Source of the DNA: Saprospiraceae bacterium
GTDB taxonomy: Bacteria > Bacteroidota > Bacteroidia > Chitinophagales > Saprospiraceae
Length of the DNA: 64,000 nt
Reading direction: 5' to 3'
Assembly: GCA_016720635.1 (NCBI GenBank)
Contig: JADKKF010000024.1
Location: 372,001-436,000, forward strand
Of the stretch, positions 54,629 through 63,995 are shown in pieces. Position 1 is the first letter of the stretch. The number at the start of each line of letters is the position of its first letter. The notes under the pieces were generated by a model. The model was given only the letters and a program-made list of their open reading frames with translations. It searched no databases and was not told the origin of the DNA. A program made the position numbers and the translations under genes.

Positions 54629-56034
54629 TTATTTTAATGCTAATAAAACGACATTCTCTATGTGATGCGTATGTGGGAACATGTCCACTGCACGAGATTT
54701 TAATACTCGGTATTTTGGAGACAGCAATTGCAAATCCCTAGCTTGAGTCGCTGGATTGCAACTCACATACACAATCTTCGGAGCCGCCAAATCCAGCAAA
54801 TATTGAGTGACTTGCTCGTGCATACCTGCTCTTGGTGGATCGGTGATAAGGATATCTGGACGCCCATGTTTTAAAGCAAATTCTGGTGTCAATATATTTT
54901 TGACGTCTCCTGCGTAAAATTCTGCATTGGTAATATTATTATTAGCAGCATTGATATTTGCATCTTGGATGGCTGCTTCGATTTCTTCTATGCCCACAAC
55001 CGATTTTACTTTGGATGCGATATATAGCGCGATGCTGCCGAGACCCGTATAGAGATCATAGACGATTTCATTGCCTTGAAATTCAGCAAAGTCAACTACG
55101 GTATCGAAAAGGTTGTTTGCTTGCTTTGTATTTGTTTGGAAAAAAGATTTAGGACCTATCTTAAAAACAACCTCCCCTAGCTTATCCATGATATGCGGTT
55201 CGCCGTGAAAATGTGTCAGTTCCAAGTCGTAAAAATAGTCATTAGCTTTGGTATTGACCACGTAATAAAGCGAATTAATCTTGGGTAGATCAGCCACCAT
55301 AAAGTTTAATAAATCCAAGATCTTTTGTTCATCATTTCGCCCGAATTGTATCAATACCATAACTTCTCCAAGAGAAGATACTTTTACCATCATGCTCCGC
55401 ATCAGTCCACCATGATTTCTCAAATCATAGAAATCATAATCATTCGCGAGGCAATATTCACGAACTTTATTGCGGATTATATTGGATGGTTCGGCTTGTA
55501 AATGACAAAACTCGATATCGATGATTTTATCAAACAAACCCGGTTTGTGAAAGCCCAAAGCATTGCGTTGAATGTCTTGGTCTTCGCTGGTGACTTCATC
55601 TTGGGTCAGCCACCTTTTATTGCTAAATGTAAATTCAAGTTTATTTCTATAAAAAAATGGCGTCTCCGCTGGGAATATTGGCAATATTTCCTCTACTTCT
55701 ATTTACCAATTCTTTGAAGGGCATTCAGGACTGAATTCTGCTTGAGAATCAATTGTTCTTTGTATTGAATATGTTGAATTTTACAGCCTCCACACTGCCC
55801 GAAATGCTTACACTCGGGCTCTATTCGCTTTGTACTTTCTTCAACGATACGCTTCGTAAGGGCATAAGGCATACCTTTGGTTTTTCGTATGATCAAACCA
55901 TCGACGATGTCTCCGGGCACTAAGTTTTCCATCAAAATGACCCTACCATCGGGAGCCTTTCCGATGCTCATTCCTTTGTCGCTAAAATCCACAATTTGGA
56001 TGCGTTCTACGTATTCTGGCTTGGTTTTTCTCAA
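54629..56034 (-). CDS. 23S rRNA (uracil-C5)-methyltransferase RlmD/RumA family, split by a frameshift
   Basis: Two adjoining frames make one protein. The first (from ATG 56034) has a TRAM domain (YVERIQIVDFSDKGMSIGK) and the Fe-S ligand cluster in CKHFGQCGGCKIQHIQY, ending NALQRIGK then stop at 55699-55701. The second frame begins before 55684, with EEILPIFPAETPFFYRNKLEFTF, and carries the SAM-binding VYDLYTGLGSIALYIAS, ITDPPRAGMHE and the catalytic-Cys loop IVYVSCNPATQARDL. Adding one A within the short run at 55702-55704 (+ strand T) joins them to about 468 aa, a typical length. Confidence 0.87.
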
Positions 56035-56057
56035 TTTAATATAGTTATTTGAATCTG

Positions 56058-56065
56058 CAAAATTA
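56058..56065 (-). promoter_or_regulatory. -7 promoter element of the rlmD operon
   Basis: TAATTTTG on the - strand (TAnnTTTG), 23 nt before the ATG at 56034. Confidence 0.5.
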
Positions 56066-56162
56066 CAAAAATATATGACTAAACTGTGGGGTTACTATTT
56101 ATTCTCCCTCATCAGAATTTGAAGAGTCCTAATCCGACATTTAACAAATATTATTTTATATC

Positions 56163-57344
56163 TTAAATTTTTACAACCAATTGTGTGATTTTGGGCAGAT
56201 GGCCTTGAGGATCAACGAGTTCCAGAATATATGTCCCAGCGGATAATAGATTCATGTTCAGAATATAATTTTCTCCATCAGCCAAGGAACCATTGACGAT
56301 TCTTTGTCCAGAGATTGAATACAAGCTATATGTCAGGTCGGCCCGTGTATTCAGTGATATCACTATAAAGTCTCGACATGGATTGGGAAAAATCTTCAAT
56401 TTAGTCAAGATAGGATCGGAACAATCACCCCATGCGAGCAAGCCAGTACGCAATGTACTCAAATTGGCCTTCATCGCATTGACTTGTCCAGCAGTAAATA
56501 AGGCAAGACAATCATCTTGAGTATAGTCCATAAAATTTTGCCACATGGGGTTAATTCTATCGCATGTTGCTACCCTATTTCTACAAAAAAAATTGGGTCC
56601 ATAGGAAATGGGTGTATCTTCAATTCCATCGTCTTCGACACATTCATTGGCAAGGCTTCCCCAAATATGATTCAAACCAAAATAATGCCCCATCTCGTGG
56701 CTGAGGGTATGCCCCCATTCGTATAATTGATCATTGAGGCTGTGATGTCCGAAATATCTAGGATCTATTATGATACCATCTTCTAGTGAATTGGCCATGG
56801 ATGGACCTGAAGAAATACCGCGCAATGATTCCATTTCTGCGACCCAAATATTTATATATTTGCTAGGAATTATAGCGTCCATTCCGCCTTCACTTGTGTA
56901 AAAAATGGATCTTTTTCCTGCATTATTCCTATATGTTCCTAAGTCTAAAATATGTGTTTTTCTGCGCTGGATTCCCTGAAAAGCTATGCAACTAGAATCG
57001 ACCTCGGCGAGATAAAACTCCACATCAAAAACACCAAGCAACTCCAAAAATTCAGGACTCAAAGTAGAAACTTGAGCATTTTTTCCATTAAAATCATCAT
57101 TCAGCGTCTGAATCTGTTCCAGTATTACTGACTTTGGAAAATTAAACTTTTTATCTCTATAAACGATGTGAAAAACCAAAGGAATCCTCAGCTTTGTCCT
57201 GTCTTCAAGGACGAGAGTCTTAGGCAAGTTTGCCATTTCAAACTTTTCAAAGCCACATTTTTTTTGACCAAATGCAAAAAATTCAAAGGCCATTATAATA
57301 ATAATGGTTAAATAGAATTTGTATGAACCTGTTGAATAAGCCAA
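56163..57344 (-). CDS. Secreted M43 (pappalysin-like) zinc metalloprotease with T9SS sorting domain
   Basis: 393 aa. Signal peptide ending FFAFGQ. The catalytic domain has IPLVFHIVYRD and the zinc motif HEMGHYFGLNH (HExxHxxGxxH), plus the Met-turn region QNFMDYTQDDCLALFT. The last 80 residues form a type A T9SS C-terminal domain (LKIFPNPCRDFIVISL, YSISGQRIVNGSL, GTYILELVD). It is exported through the T9SS with PorQ as a likely partner (inference). Confidence 0.9.
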   Translation of the reverse strand: MAYSTGSYKFYLTIIIIMAFEFFAFGQKKCGFEKFEMANLPKTLVLEDRTKLRIPLVFHIVYRDKKFNFPKSVILEQIQTLNDDFNGKNAQVSTLSPEFLELLGVFDVEFYLAEVDSSCIAFQGIQRRKTHILDLGTYRNNAGKRSIFYTSEGGMDAIIPSKYINIWVAEMESLRGISSGPSMANSLEDGIIIDPRYFGHHSLNDQLYEWGHTLSHEMGHYFGLNHIWGSLANECVEDDGIEDTPISYGPNFFCRNRVATCDRINPMWQNFMDYTQDDCLALFTAGQVNAMKANLSTLRTGLLAWGDCSDPILTKLKIFPNPCRDFIVISLNTRADLTYSLYSISGQRIVNGSLADGENYILNMNLLSAGTYILELVDPQGHLPKITQLVVKI

Positions 57345-57446
57345 TGGTCAATTTTAGTTGTATGAACCATCTAATATAATATTTGTTTCTTTTTATTGAC
57401 TAAAAAAACATTATATTCCCAATTCTATCAAGCATAAAGGATCCTT

Positions 57447-58658
57447 TTGACTTCCACCCACGAAATTAGATTTAATCAATATGTTGCACCAATTTCGTGG
57501 CAGCCCTTTGATTCTATCGACCAATTAAAGCCATTGATACAGGATTTAAAATGCGATGATGTATTCATGTCTGTCCCATTTCTCCAATCCTTGGAGTATA
57601 GCCGACCACGGGATATTGAATTTAGATACCTTGTTTTTTTTCAAAATGAAAAGCCAATAGGTTGGGCATATGTGCAAGTGATCCCTATCAATCTGGCTAA
57701 AAGTTTAGAATTTGAATCCAATGAAAGTGGAATGTTTGCTAACATTTATTTACAGTTAAAAAAGTGGCTTGCAAGTTTCGTAGATTATAAAGTTTTAGTC
57801 CTTGGAAATATGCTACTAACTGGAGAGCATGGATTCTATTTTGACGCCAATATATCACAAAAGCTGGTTTTCAAAACAGTAATCGAAGCTTTAGAAGATT
57901 GTAAAAAAGAATGGCAAAAAACTTGGCGAAATGCCAAACTCGTGGTCATCAAAGATTTTTACCCCAACAAAATAAAATTCGGCTCACTCTGGCAAAAGCG
58001 TTGTTATGCGCCCTTTAGGATTCAACCCAATATGGTGATGACGCTCCCTAAAAACATAGCCACATTTGAGGATTATTTAGCAGCGATTACGAGCAAATAC
58101 AGAGTCCGACACAAGAGAGCTTTCAAGAAACTTGGCAACATAGAGCGCAGAGTTTTGACACAGGATCAGGTGGTTTTCTATTTGGATGAAATCTATGCTT
58201 ATTATTTGGATTGCGCCAACAATGCTGGATTTAACGCCACTTTGGTACCGAAAGAATATTTCCTTAATCTATCCATTAACATGCCTAAGTCATTTCAGAT
58301 TTATGGACTATTTGACGGTGAAAGGCTGATTGGGTTTTATTCATTTCTTATAAATGGTTCCAATTTTGAAGCACATTTTATAGGATTTGATGGCTTGCTG
58401 AATCGAGAAAGACAATTGTACCAAAACATGCTCTATTTCATGGTAGAAGATGCCATCACGCTTGGTTGTAAAAAAATAATATTTGCTAGAACGGCCATAG
58501 AGATAAAATCGACCGTCGGAGCCATTCCCATCGAAATGGACCTGTATATGAAACATTCTAATTTTTTTATACAGCTATTTATTCCGTTCTTACTGCGCTA
58601 TTTCACACCAAAAGAAAATTATATAGTGCGGGATCCTTTTAAGCATGAACTTGAATAA
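57447..58658 (+). CDS. FemAB/GNAT-like acyltransferase
   Basis: 403 aa, starting at TTG because no ATG precedes the conserved region. Two GNAT-like halves; the second has KYRVRHKRAFKKLGN, IYGLFDGERLIGFYSFLIN and FEAHFIGFDGLLNRERQLYQNM, an Acetyltransf_6-like pattern. No signal peptide. Function unassigned; the stop TAA overlaps the next ATG by 1 nt. Confidence 0.78.
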   Translation: MTSTHEIRFNQYVAPISWQPFDSIDQLKPLIQDLKCDDVFMSVPFLQSLEYSRPRDIEFRYLVFFQNEKPIGWAYVQVIPINLAKSLEFESNESGMFANIYLQLKKWLASFVDYKVLVLGNMLLTGEHGFYFDANISQKLVFKTVIEALEDCKKEWQKTWRNAKLVVIKDFYPNKIKFGSLWQKRCYAPFRIQPNMVMTLPKNIATFEDYLAAITSKYRVRHKRAFKKLGNIERRVLTQDQVVFYLDEIYAYYLDCANNAGFNATLVPKEYFLNLSINMPKSFQIYGLFDGERLIGFYSFLINGSNFEAHFIGFDGLLNRERQLYQNMLYFMVEDAITLGCKKIIFARTAIEIKSTVGAIPIEMDLYMKHSNFFIQLFIPFLLRYFTPKENYIVRDPFKHELE

Positions 58659-59837
58659 TGATACAAAAGATTTTTTCGGAAAAGGTTTGGCTGGGAAAAA
58701 ACAAAATTATCAGCGATGTCCAGCTCATTTTGGATGGTGGAAAAATAATCGCAATCAATGAAAACTACTCAGGTGATAAAAGGCGACCATTTGCGACCTC
58801 GAGGTATTTTAGCACCGGGATTCATCAATGCTCATTGCCACCTAGAATTAAGCCATTTATTAGGGATTATCCCAAAAAAAACTGGCCTGATTGGTTTCAT
58901 CGAAAAGGTGATTAAACTTAGGGAATTCGAGGAGGATCTTATCCTTGCTAAAATCGAAGAGGCCGATCAATTTATGTGGTCCCAGGGAATCGTGGCCGTA
59001 GGGGATATCTCCAATACCCTTCACTCAAGTTCGACCAAATCTACTTCTAAAATCAAGTACTATACTTTCGTCGAAGCCTTTGACCTGTGGCAAGAATCCA
59101 AATCATTGAATTATTTTGAAGGTTATAAAAAAGTATTCGAAGCCTTTGACTTAGGGACTACTGACCAGAAGAAAAGTATGGTTCCACACGCTCCATATAG
59201 CGTGTCGCCGAACTTATTAGAAAAAATATTGAACGATGCAAAACCCAATTCTACCCTGAGTATCCACCATTTAGAAACTGCTTTGGAGGACCAATTTTTC
59301 CTAAAATCGGAAGGTGGATTTCGAGAGTTTTATGCCAATATGGGCATTCATCCAGAAATAAATCTTGGAGAATATGCTGGTTCAGCCGATTATCTAAAGC
59401 GCTATTTCCCTCGAAATCTGAAATATTTGCTGGTACACAACACCATGATGCAAAAATCCGATTTTGAGACTTATGAAGCCTCAGGACTTGACATTTATTT
59501 GGCTACTTGCGCCAAAGCAAATTTGTATATCGAGGATCAGATCCCAGATTATGATTTATGGCGGGAATTTAAGTTCCCCATTTGCATCGGAACAGATAGT
59601 CTTGCTTCGAATGATATCCTTTCTGTTTGGGATGAAATGGGTACCATTAAACGATTATATCCGCAGATCGAAGATAGCGAATTGATTGAATGGGCTACTA
59701 TAAATGGAGCCAAGGCCTTGAATTACAAAGACAGTCTGGGTACAATCGAAATCGGAAAATCACCTGGTTTGAATGCTTTACCCATCGATGAAAAAGGGCA
59801 ATTGGATTTTTCAAAAAATATCACCAAAATAGCCTAA
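58658..59837 (+). CDS. Amidohydrolase family protein, split by a frameshift
   Basis: The first frame gives the N-terminal beta-sandwich (MIQKIFSEKVWLGKNKII, LILDGGKIIAINENYSGDK). The second gives the metal-dependent barrel: APGFINAHCHLELSHL (metal HxH), VPHAPYSVSP, LSIHHLET and CIGTDSLASND with the catalytic Asp. Deleting one A from the A4 run at 58778-58781 joins both into about 392 aa. The family includes aminodeoxyfutalosine and SAH deaminases; the substrate cannot be decided. Confidence 0.85.
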
Positions 59838-59839
59838 GC

Positions 59840-60448
59840 CTAGATCATTTCTTTAAGTTTAGCTTTCACGTTTGCCCGCCATTCCTCCGCCAAAATACTC
59901 AATATAATGCTGGTTCGTCTAGTCCCATCTGCCTTGAACGCGTGATTTCTCAATATCCCTTCTTCGACACATCCTATTTTTTTCATAGCAGCGATGCTTC
60001 TTTTATTATCAAAATCCGCTCTAAATTCGACCCGCTCCCACCCTAGTGTTTCGAACGCAAATTCAAGCAACAAGTATTTGCAATGGATATTAAGTCCTGA
60101 ACCATGCCAAGCCGAACCGTACCAAGTGTAGCCCAATTGGGTCGTTTTATTATTTATTTGAATATCGTAAAACCTAGTAGAACCCACGTATTTATTGGTC
60201 TTTTTATCAAAAACAATCCAAGGATAAGCTGTATGGGAATGCCTAGCATTTACAGCATCTTTTAGATAGTTTTTCAGCCCTTCCTCTCCTATGGCTTGAG
60301 ATAGCGAATATTGGAATAATTGCGGTTCATGGATCGAATATTCAACCAAAAAATCAAAATCTTCCATGGTCAAAGGCCTAAGTAAAACCCTTTCGTCTTG
60401 CAAAATATACTCCCTATCAAAAGAAAAACCATCGTTTTCTGTTAGCAT
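59840..60448 (-). CDS. GNAT acetyltransferase (RimJ/RimL type)
   Basis: 202 aa. Pattern: VLLRPLTMEDFDFLVEYS, IVFDKKTNKYVGSTRFYDI, TQLGYTWYGSAWHGSGLNIH, ERVEFRADFDNKRSIAAMKKIGCVEEGIL. This is the subset that acetylates ribosomal or other N-termini or small molecules; the substrate is unknown. Convergent with the amidohydrolase gene. Confidence 0.87.
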   Translation of the reverse strand: MLTENDGFSFDREYILQDERVLLRPLTMEDFDFLVEYSIHEPQLFQYSLSQAIGEEGLKNYLKDAVNARHSHTAYPWIVFDKKTNKYVGSTRFYDIQINNKTTQLGYTWYGSAWHGSGLNIHCKYLLLEFAFETLGWERVEFRADFDNKRSIAAMKKIGCVEEGILRNHAFKADGTRRTSIILSILAEEWRANVKAKLKEMI

Positions 60449-60545
60449 ATGAATTTTTTATAGTAAAATAAAAACTGTTTCCAGCCCCGACTAATTTTTT
60501 GGGACTAGAACTTAAACCCAATTTCAACTAAAGGCCAAAATTAAT

Positions 60546-60553
60546 TATCTTTG
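60546..60553 (+). promoter_or_regulatory. -7 promoter element of the saccharopine-dehydrogenase-like gene
   Basis: TATCTTTG matches TAnnTTTG, 29 nt before the ATG at 60582. Confidence 0.5.
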
Positions 60554-60581
60554 GGTTCCTTTAATAGAATATTTATTTTTT

Positions 60582-61898
60582 ATGAAAAAGATATTGGTCA
60601 TAGGTGCTGGAAGATCGAGTGGCGCCCTTATTGAATATTTACTCAAAGAATCAAGCAATATCCCCGCCAAAATAACAGTTGCTGACGGAAATTTGGACTT
60701 GGCATTGACTAAAATCAACAACCATCCAAATGGAAACGCAATAAAGATCGAGGTAACAGCAGATGGCATAGAAAACCATATCGTTGCGGCGCATGACATC
60801 GTCATTTCGATGATGCCCCCACACCTCCACCCACCCATCGCTAGACAATGTCTTGCTCTTGGAAAACACTTTGTGACCGCCTCCTATGTCTCCAATGAGA
60901 TTCAAGAACTGCACGAAGAGTTTATAAAAAAAGGGCTCGTCTGCATGAACGAAATAGGTTTGGATCCAGGCATAGATCACATGTCTGCCATGGAATTGAT
61001 AGACGATATCAAATCAAAAGGAGGAAAAATTACCAGTTTCAAAAGCTATTGCGGAGGCTTGGTAGCTCCCGAATCCGACGATAATCCTTGGCATTATAAA
61101 GTCACATGGAACCCTAGAAACGTAGTATTGGCAGGGCAAGGCATCGCCCAGTACAAGCTAGGACATCAGATCAAAAGATTGCCTTATCGCCGAATATTTC
61201 AAGAGATTGAATCCTTTCATTTCGATGCTATTGGCGATTACGAAGGGTATATGAATAGGGATTCGTTGTCCTATATCCGCCAGTATGGGCTTGATGACGT
61301 GGCGACGATGTGCAGGGGGACGATCAGAGGCAAGGATTATTGCCAAGCGTGGTCGGTTCTGATAGATTTGGGATGGACGGATCACTTGACACAGATCAAG
61401 GATCAAAACTTAACTTATAAAGCAGTTACTAAGAGCTTGTTGGATGGAAATTGCGAAAACCTTAGCGAATATTGCCAAGTAAACAAAATTGACCCTAAGA
61501 TTTGCGAGATGCTTGTATTTTTAGGATTGGAGGACGATAAACCCATTGGATTAAAGTCCTATACCCTCGCAGATGCCCTAGAACAGCTCATTGTCACCAA
61601 ATGGGCTATGCAGCCACTTGACAAGGATATGGTGCTCATGCGCCATTTATTTGAGTTTGAGTTGGATGGAAAACAGTCCAAACTTCAGTCGGATCTCGTA
61701 GTACTTGGAGATGGCGAAGCAGGACATAGTGCCATGTCTAAAACAGTTGGTTTACCCTTAGGAATTTTTGTTCACAGACTGGCCCTTGATTTGGTCGAAG
61801 AGACTGGAGTCATGATTCCAATATCTTCCAGCATTTATAAGCCGATCTTGGAGCAATTACAAAACTTGAATATTGCATTCAATCACACAATGAGCTAA
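60582..61898 (+). CDS. Saccharopine dehydrogenase family oxidoreductase
   Basis: 438 aa. Rossmann start VIGAGRSSGALIEYLL, then HDIVISMMPPHLHPPIARQC, GLDPGIDHMSAMELIDDIK, FKSYCGGLVAPESDDNPWHYK. The C-terminal domain matches the glutamate-forming saccharopine reductase type used in lysine breakdown. The family also contains other enzymes. It is 2 nt from the flippase gene. Confidence 0.85.
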   Translation: MKKILVIGAGRSSGALIEYLLKESSNIPAKITVADGNLDLALTKINNHPNGNAIKIEVTADGIENHIVAAHDIVISMMPPHLHPPIARQCLALGKHFVTASYVSNEIQELHEEFIKKGLVCMNEIGLDPGIDHMSAMELIDDIKSKGGKITSFKSYCGGLVAPESDDNPWHYKVTWNPRNVVLAGQGIAQYKLGHQIKRLPYRRIFQEIESFHFDAIGDYEGYMNRDSLSYIRQYGLDDVATMCRGTIRGKDYCQAWSVLIDLGWTDHLTQIKDQNLTYKAVTKSLLDGNCENLSEYCQVNKIDPKICEMLVFLGLEDDKPIGLKSYTLADALEQLIVTKWAMQPLDKDMVLMRHLFEFELDGKQSKLQSDLVVLGDGEAGHSAMSKTVGLPLGIFVHRLALDLVEETGVMIPISSSIYKPILEQLQNLNIAFNHTMS

Positions 61899-61900
61899 CT

Positions 61901-63226
61901 GTGAATTGGCTAAAAAAACTAATACCAAGTCTAACATTTGAGGAAAAAAATGCCTATGCTTTCTCCATTGGTTCCTTCTTGAGAAATAGTATTTTTTTGT
62001 TGGCTACATTTATTTTTGCCAAAAGATGGTCAAGCCAGGATTTAGGAGATTTGGAACAATTCTTCTTTATTTATTCTTTGCTTCCCTTATTTTTATATTT
62101 TCCAATAACCAATAGTGCATTGGTTTATTATCAAAAATTGGATGAAAATCAAAAACCAAGTTTCAAAAATGGTTTGTTTTTCTTAGTCCTCATCGTTAGT
62201 TTCACTTTTGCAGGTATTTGGTTCCTTTTTCCTAAGATTCAATATCTCTTTTGGCCTGAAACCCAAAGCCTAAACTACTACAATTTATATGTAATCATTC
62301 TGGCATTGCAACCTTTTCAGTTTTTGCTGGGATTATTTCTATTTTTAGATAAAAAAATAAATTTTCAAGTAGTATTCAGTATTGTAAGTGTATTTTTAAC
62401 CGCTACCTTTTTCATTTTACCAACTTTTTATTCTTTGGATAAATCTTGGCACCTCAAAGGCTGGATTCTAATCCTCATCTTCCAAATGTTATGGGCTATT
62501 GTTGACAATTTTCCTATTTTTAATTTTGGATTGAATTTATCCATTTTCAGAAAATTTATAAAAATATTGATCCCCTACGCATTGTATGCGATTTTAGCTG
62601 CGATACCCCTGGCGGGAGACAATGTTCTGGTGAACTATTTATTTCAAGACAAACAAATATTTGCTGAATTTAGGCTCGGCATTAAAGAACTTCCATTTAT
62701 TTTATTGATTTCCAACACTATACACAATATTTTCGTACAAAAAATATCTCACGAGGGATTAAGTGCATTGCCTCAACTGAAGTCCACCAGCTCCAAGTGG
62801 TACGGAATGACCATTGGAATTTCTACCATGCTATTCGTTTTTTCTCATTTTCTATTTGTATATTATTTACAAGAAAAATACAAACAAAGCGAACTATTAT
62901 TCCACATGATGCTATTGCTTTGGATAAGCCGCTTTTTATTCAGCCAATCTGTATTAGCGGGCATGGGTCATCAGCGATATTTCATACTCGTAGGCTTAAT
63001 AGAGCTTATACTCAATTTAGTATTAAGCATTGGGCTTGGGTTGGCCATGGGGCTCCCTGGGGTAGTTCTCGGTACACTAATTGCGTTTTTAGCAGAGAAA
63101 CTAATCTACGCTTGGATTCTATACAAAAAGTACCATATCAAAATCTACGAATATATGCCTATAAAGCATTATGCGATAGGCATAATATGGTTGGGAATTG
63201 TTTTTCTCTACTTTAGAATAATTTAA
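61901..63226 (+). CDS. Oligosaccharide flippase-like membrane protein
   Basis: 441 aa with about 12 membrane helices, starting at GTG. N-terminal pattern NSIFLLATFIFAKRWSSQDLGDLEQFF and the C-terminal glycine-rich helix GLAMGLPGVVLGTLIAFLAEKL resemble polysaccharide exporters of the Wzx group. Second such gene in the window, not near glycosyltransferases. Substrate unknown. Confidence 0.82.
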   Translation: MNWLKKLIPSLTFEEKNAYAFSIGSFLRNSIFLLATFIFAKRWSSQDLGDLEQFFFIYSLLPLFLYFPITNSALVYYQKLDENQKPSFKNGLFFLVLIVSFTFAGIWFLFPKIQYLFWPETQSLNYYNLYVIILALQPFQFLLGLFLFLDKKINFQVVFSIVSVFLTATFFILPTFYSLDKSWHLKGWILILIFQMLWAIVDNFPIFNFGLNLSIFRKFIKILIPYALYAILAAIPLAGDNVLVNYLFQDKQIFAEFRLGIKELPFILLISNTIHNIFVQKISHEGLSALPQLKSTSSKWYGMTIGISTMLFVFSHFLFVYYLQEKYKQSELLFHMMLLLWISRFLFSQSVLAGMGHQRYFILVGLIELILNLVLSIGLGLAMGLPGVVLGTLIAFLAEKLIYAWILYKKYHIKIYEYMPIKHYAIGIIWLGIVFLYFRII

Positions 63227-63261
63227 CTTACCATAAATTTTGAAATAAACAAACTAAATGA

Positions 63262-63269
63262 TACCTTTG
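63262..63269 (+). promoter_or_regulatory. -7 promoter element of rpsP
   Basis: TACCTTTG, 75 nt before the rpsP ATG, leaving a short untranslated leader. Confidence 0.5.
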
Positions 63270-63344
63270 CCCCCGTTAAAAAACCCAATGCACGCATAGT
63301 CGTGGTAGTTGGGCATTATCTCACTAATTTTTAAAGTTTTAACA

Positions 63345-63995
63345 ATGGCAGTTAAATTAAGATTGCAAAGAAAAGGGCGAAAAAAAGCTCCTTATTATCA
63401 CATCGTAGCAGCGGACTCTAGATCTCCACGTGATGGAAAGTATATAGAGCGTTTAGGATTTTACAATCCACTGACCGTTCCTGCTACTATCGAAATCAAC
63501 CGCGAGGCAGCTTTCAAATGGGTCATGAATGGTGCGATTCCAACAGACACAGTCAACGCTATCCTCAAATTTAAAGGTGTTAACTTTCAAAAACACTTGG
63601 CAATAGGTGTAAAAAAAGGTGCCTTCACACAAGAAGAAGCTGATGCTAAAATGGCTGACTGGTTGACAGCAAAAGACGCCAAGATCAAAGCTCGCGTTGA
63701 AAAAACCAAGCAAGCAGTTGTGGATAGACACAAAGCTATCTCTGGTACAGCCAAAGTAGTGGCAGCTCCTGTTGTAGCTCCTGTCGAAGAAGTTACTGAA
63801 GTAGTTGAAGTAGCAGAAACCGCAGCGGGTACGGTTGAAGCCGTAGTTGCAGAAGAAGTAGTAGAAATCAAAGACAATGCAGAAACAGTTGTAGAAGAGG
63901 CAGTTGCTGCAGTTGAAGAAAGCGTTAGCACTGAGGCAGCTCCAGAAGCAGCTGAACCAACAGCTAGTGAAGAAACTACCACCGAAGAGGCTTAA
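63345..63995 (+). CDS. rpsP: 30S ribosomal protein S16 with long acidic/Ala-rich C-terminal extension
   Basis: 216 aa from ATG 63345 (MAVKLRLQRKGRKKAPYYHI); an in-frame leader from 63309 is not conserved. Residues 1-80 are typical S16 (SRSPRDGKYIERLGFYNP, GAIPTDTVNAIL). The last 85 or so residues are low-complexity A/E/V/T-rich sequence. S16 is a 30S assembly protein; long tails are known in Bacteroidota, and the tail's role is not established. Confidence 0.95.
   Translation: MAVKLRLQRKGRKKAPYYHIVAADSRSPRDGKYIERLGFYNPLTVPATIEINREAAFKWVMNGAIPTDTVNAILKFKGVNFQKHLAIGVKKGAFTQEEADAKMADWLTAKDAKIKARVEKTKQAVVDRHKAISGTAKVVAAPVVAPVEEVTEVVEVAETAAGTVEAVVAEEVVEIKDNAETVVEEAVAAVEESVSTEAAPEAAEPTASEETTTEEA

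Noticed and set aside
25880..58790. Programmed ribosomal frameshifting at the A-runs
   Set aside because: The runs are short (3-4), directions differ between genes, and the genes are unrelated housekeeping-type enzymes; error is simpler, though not excluded.
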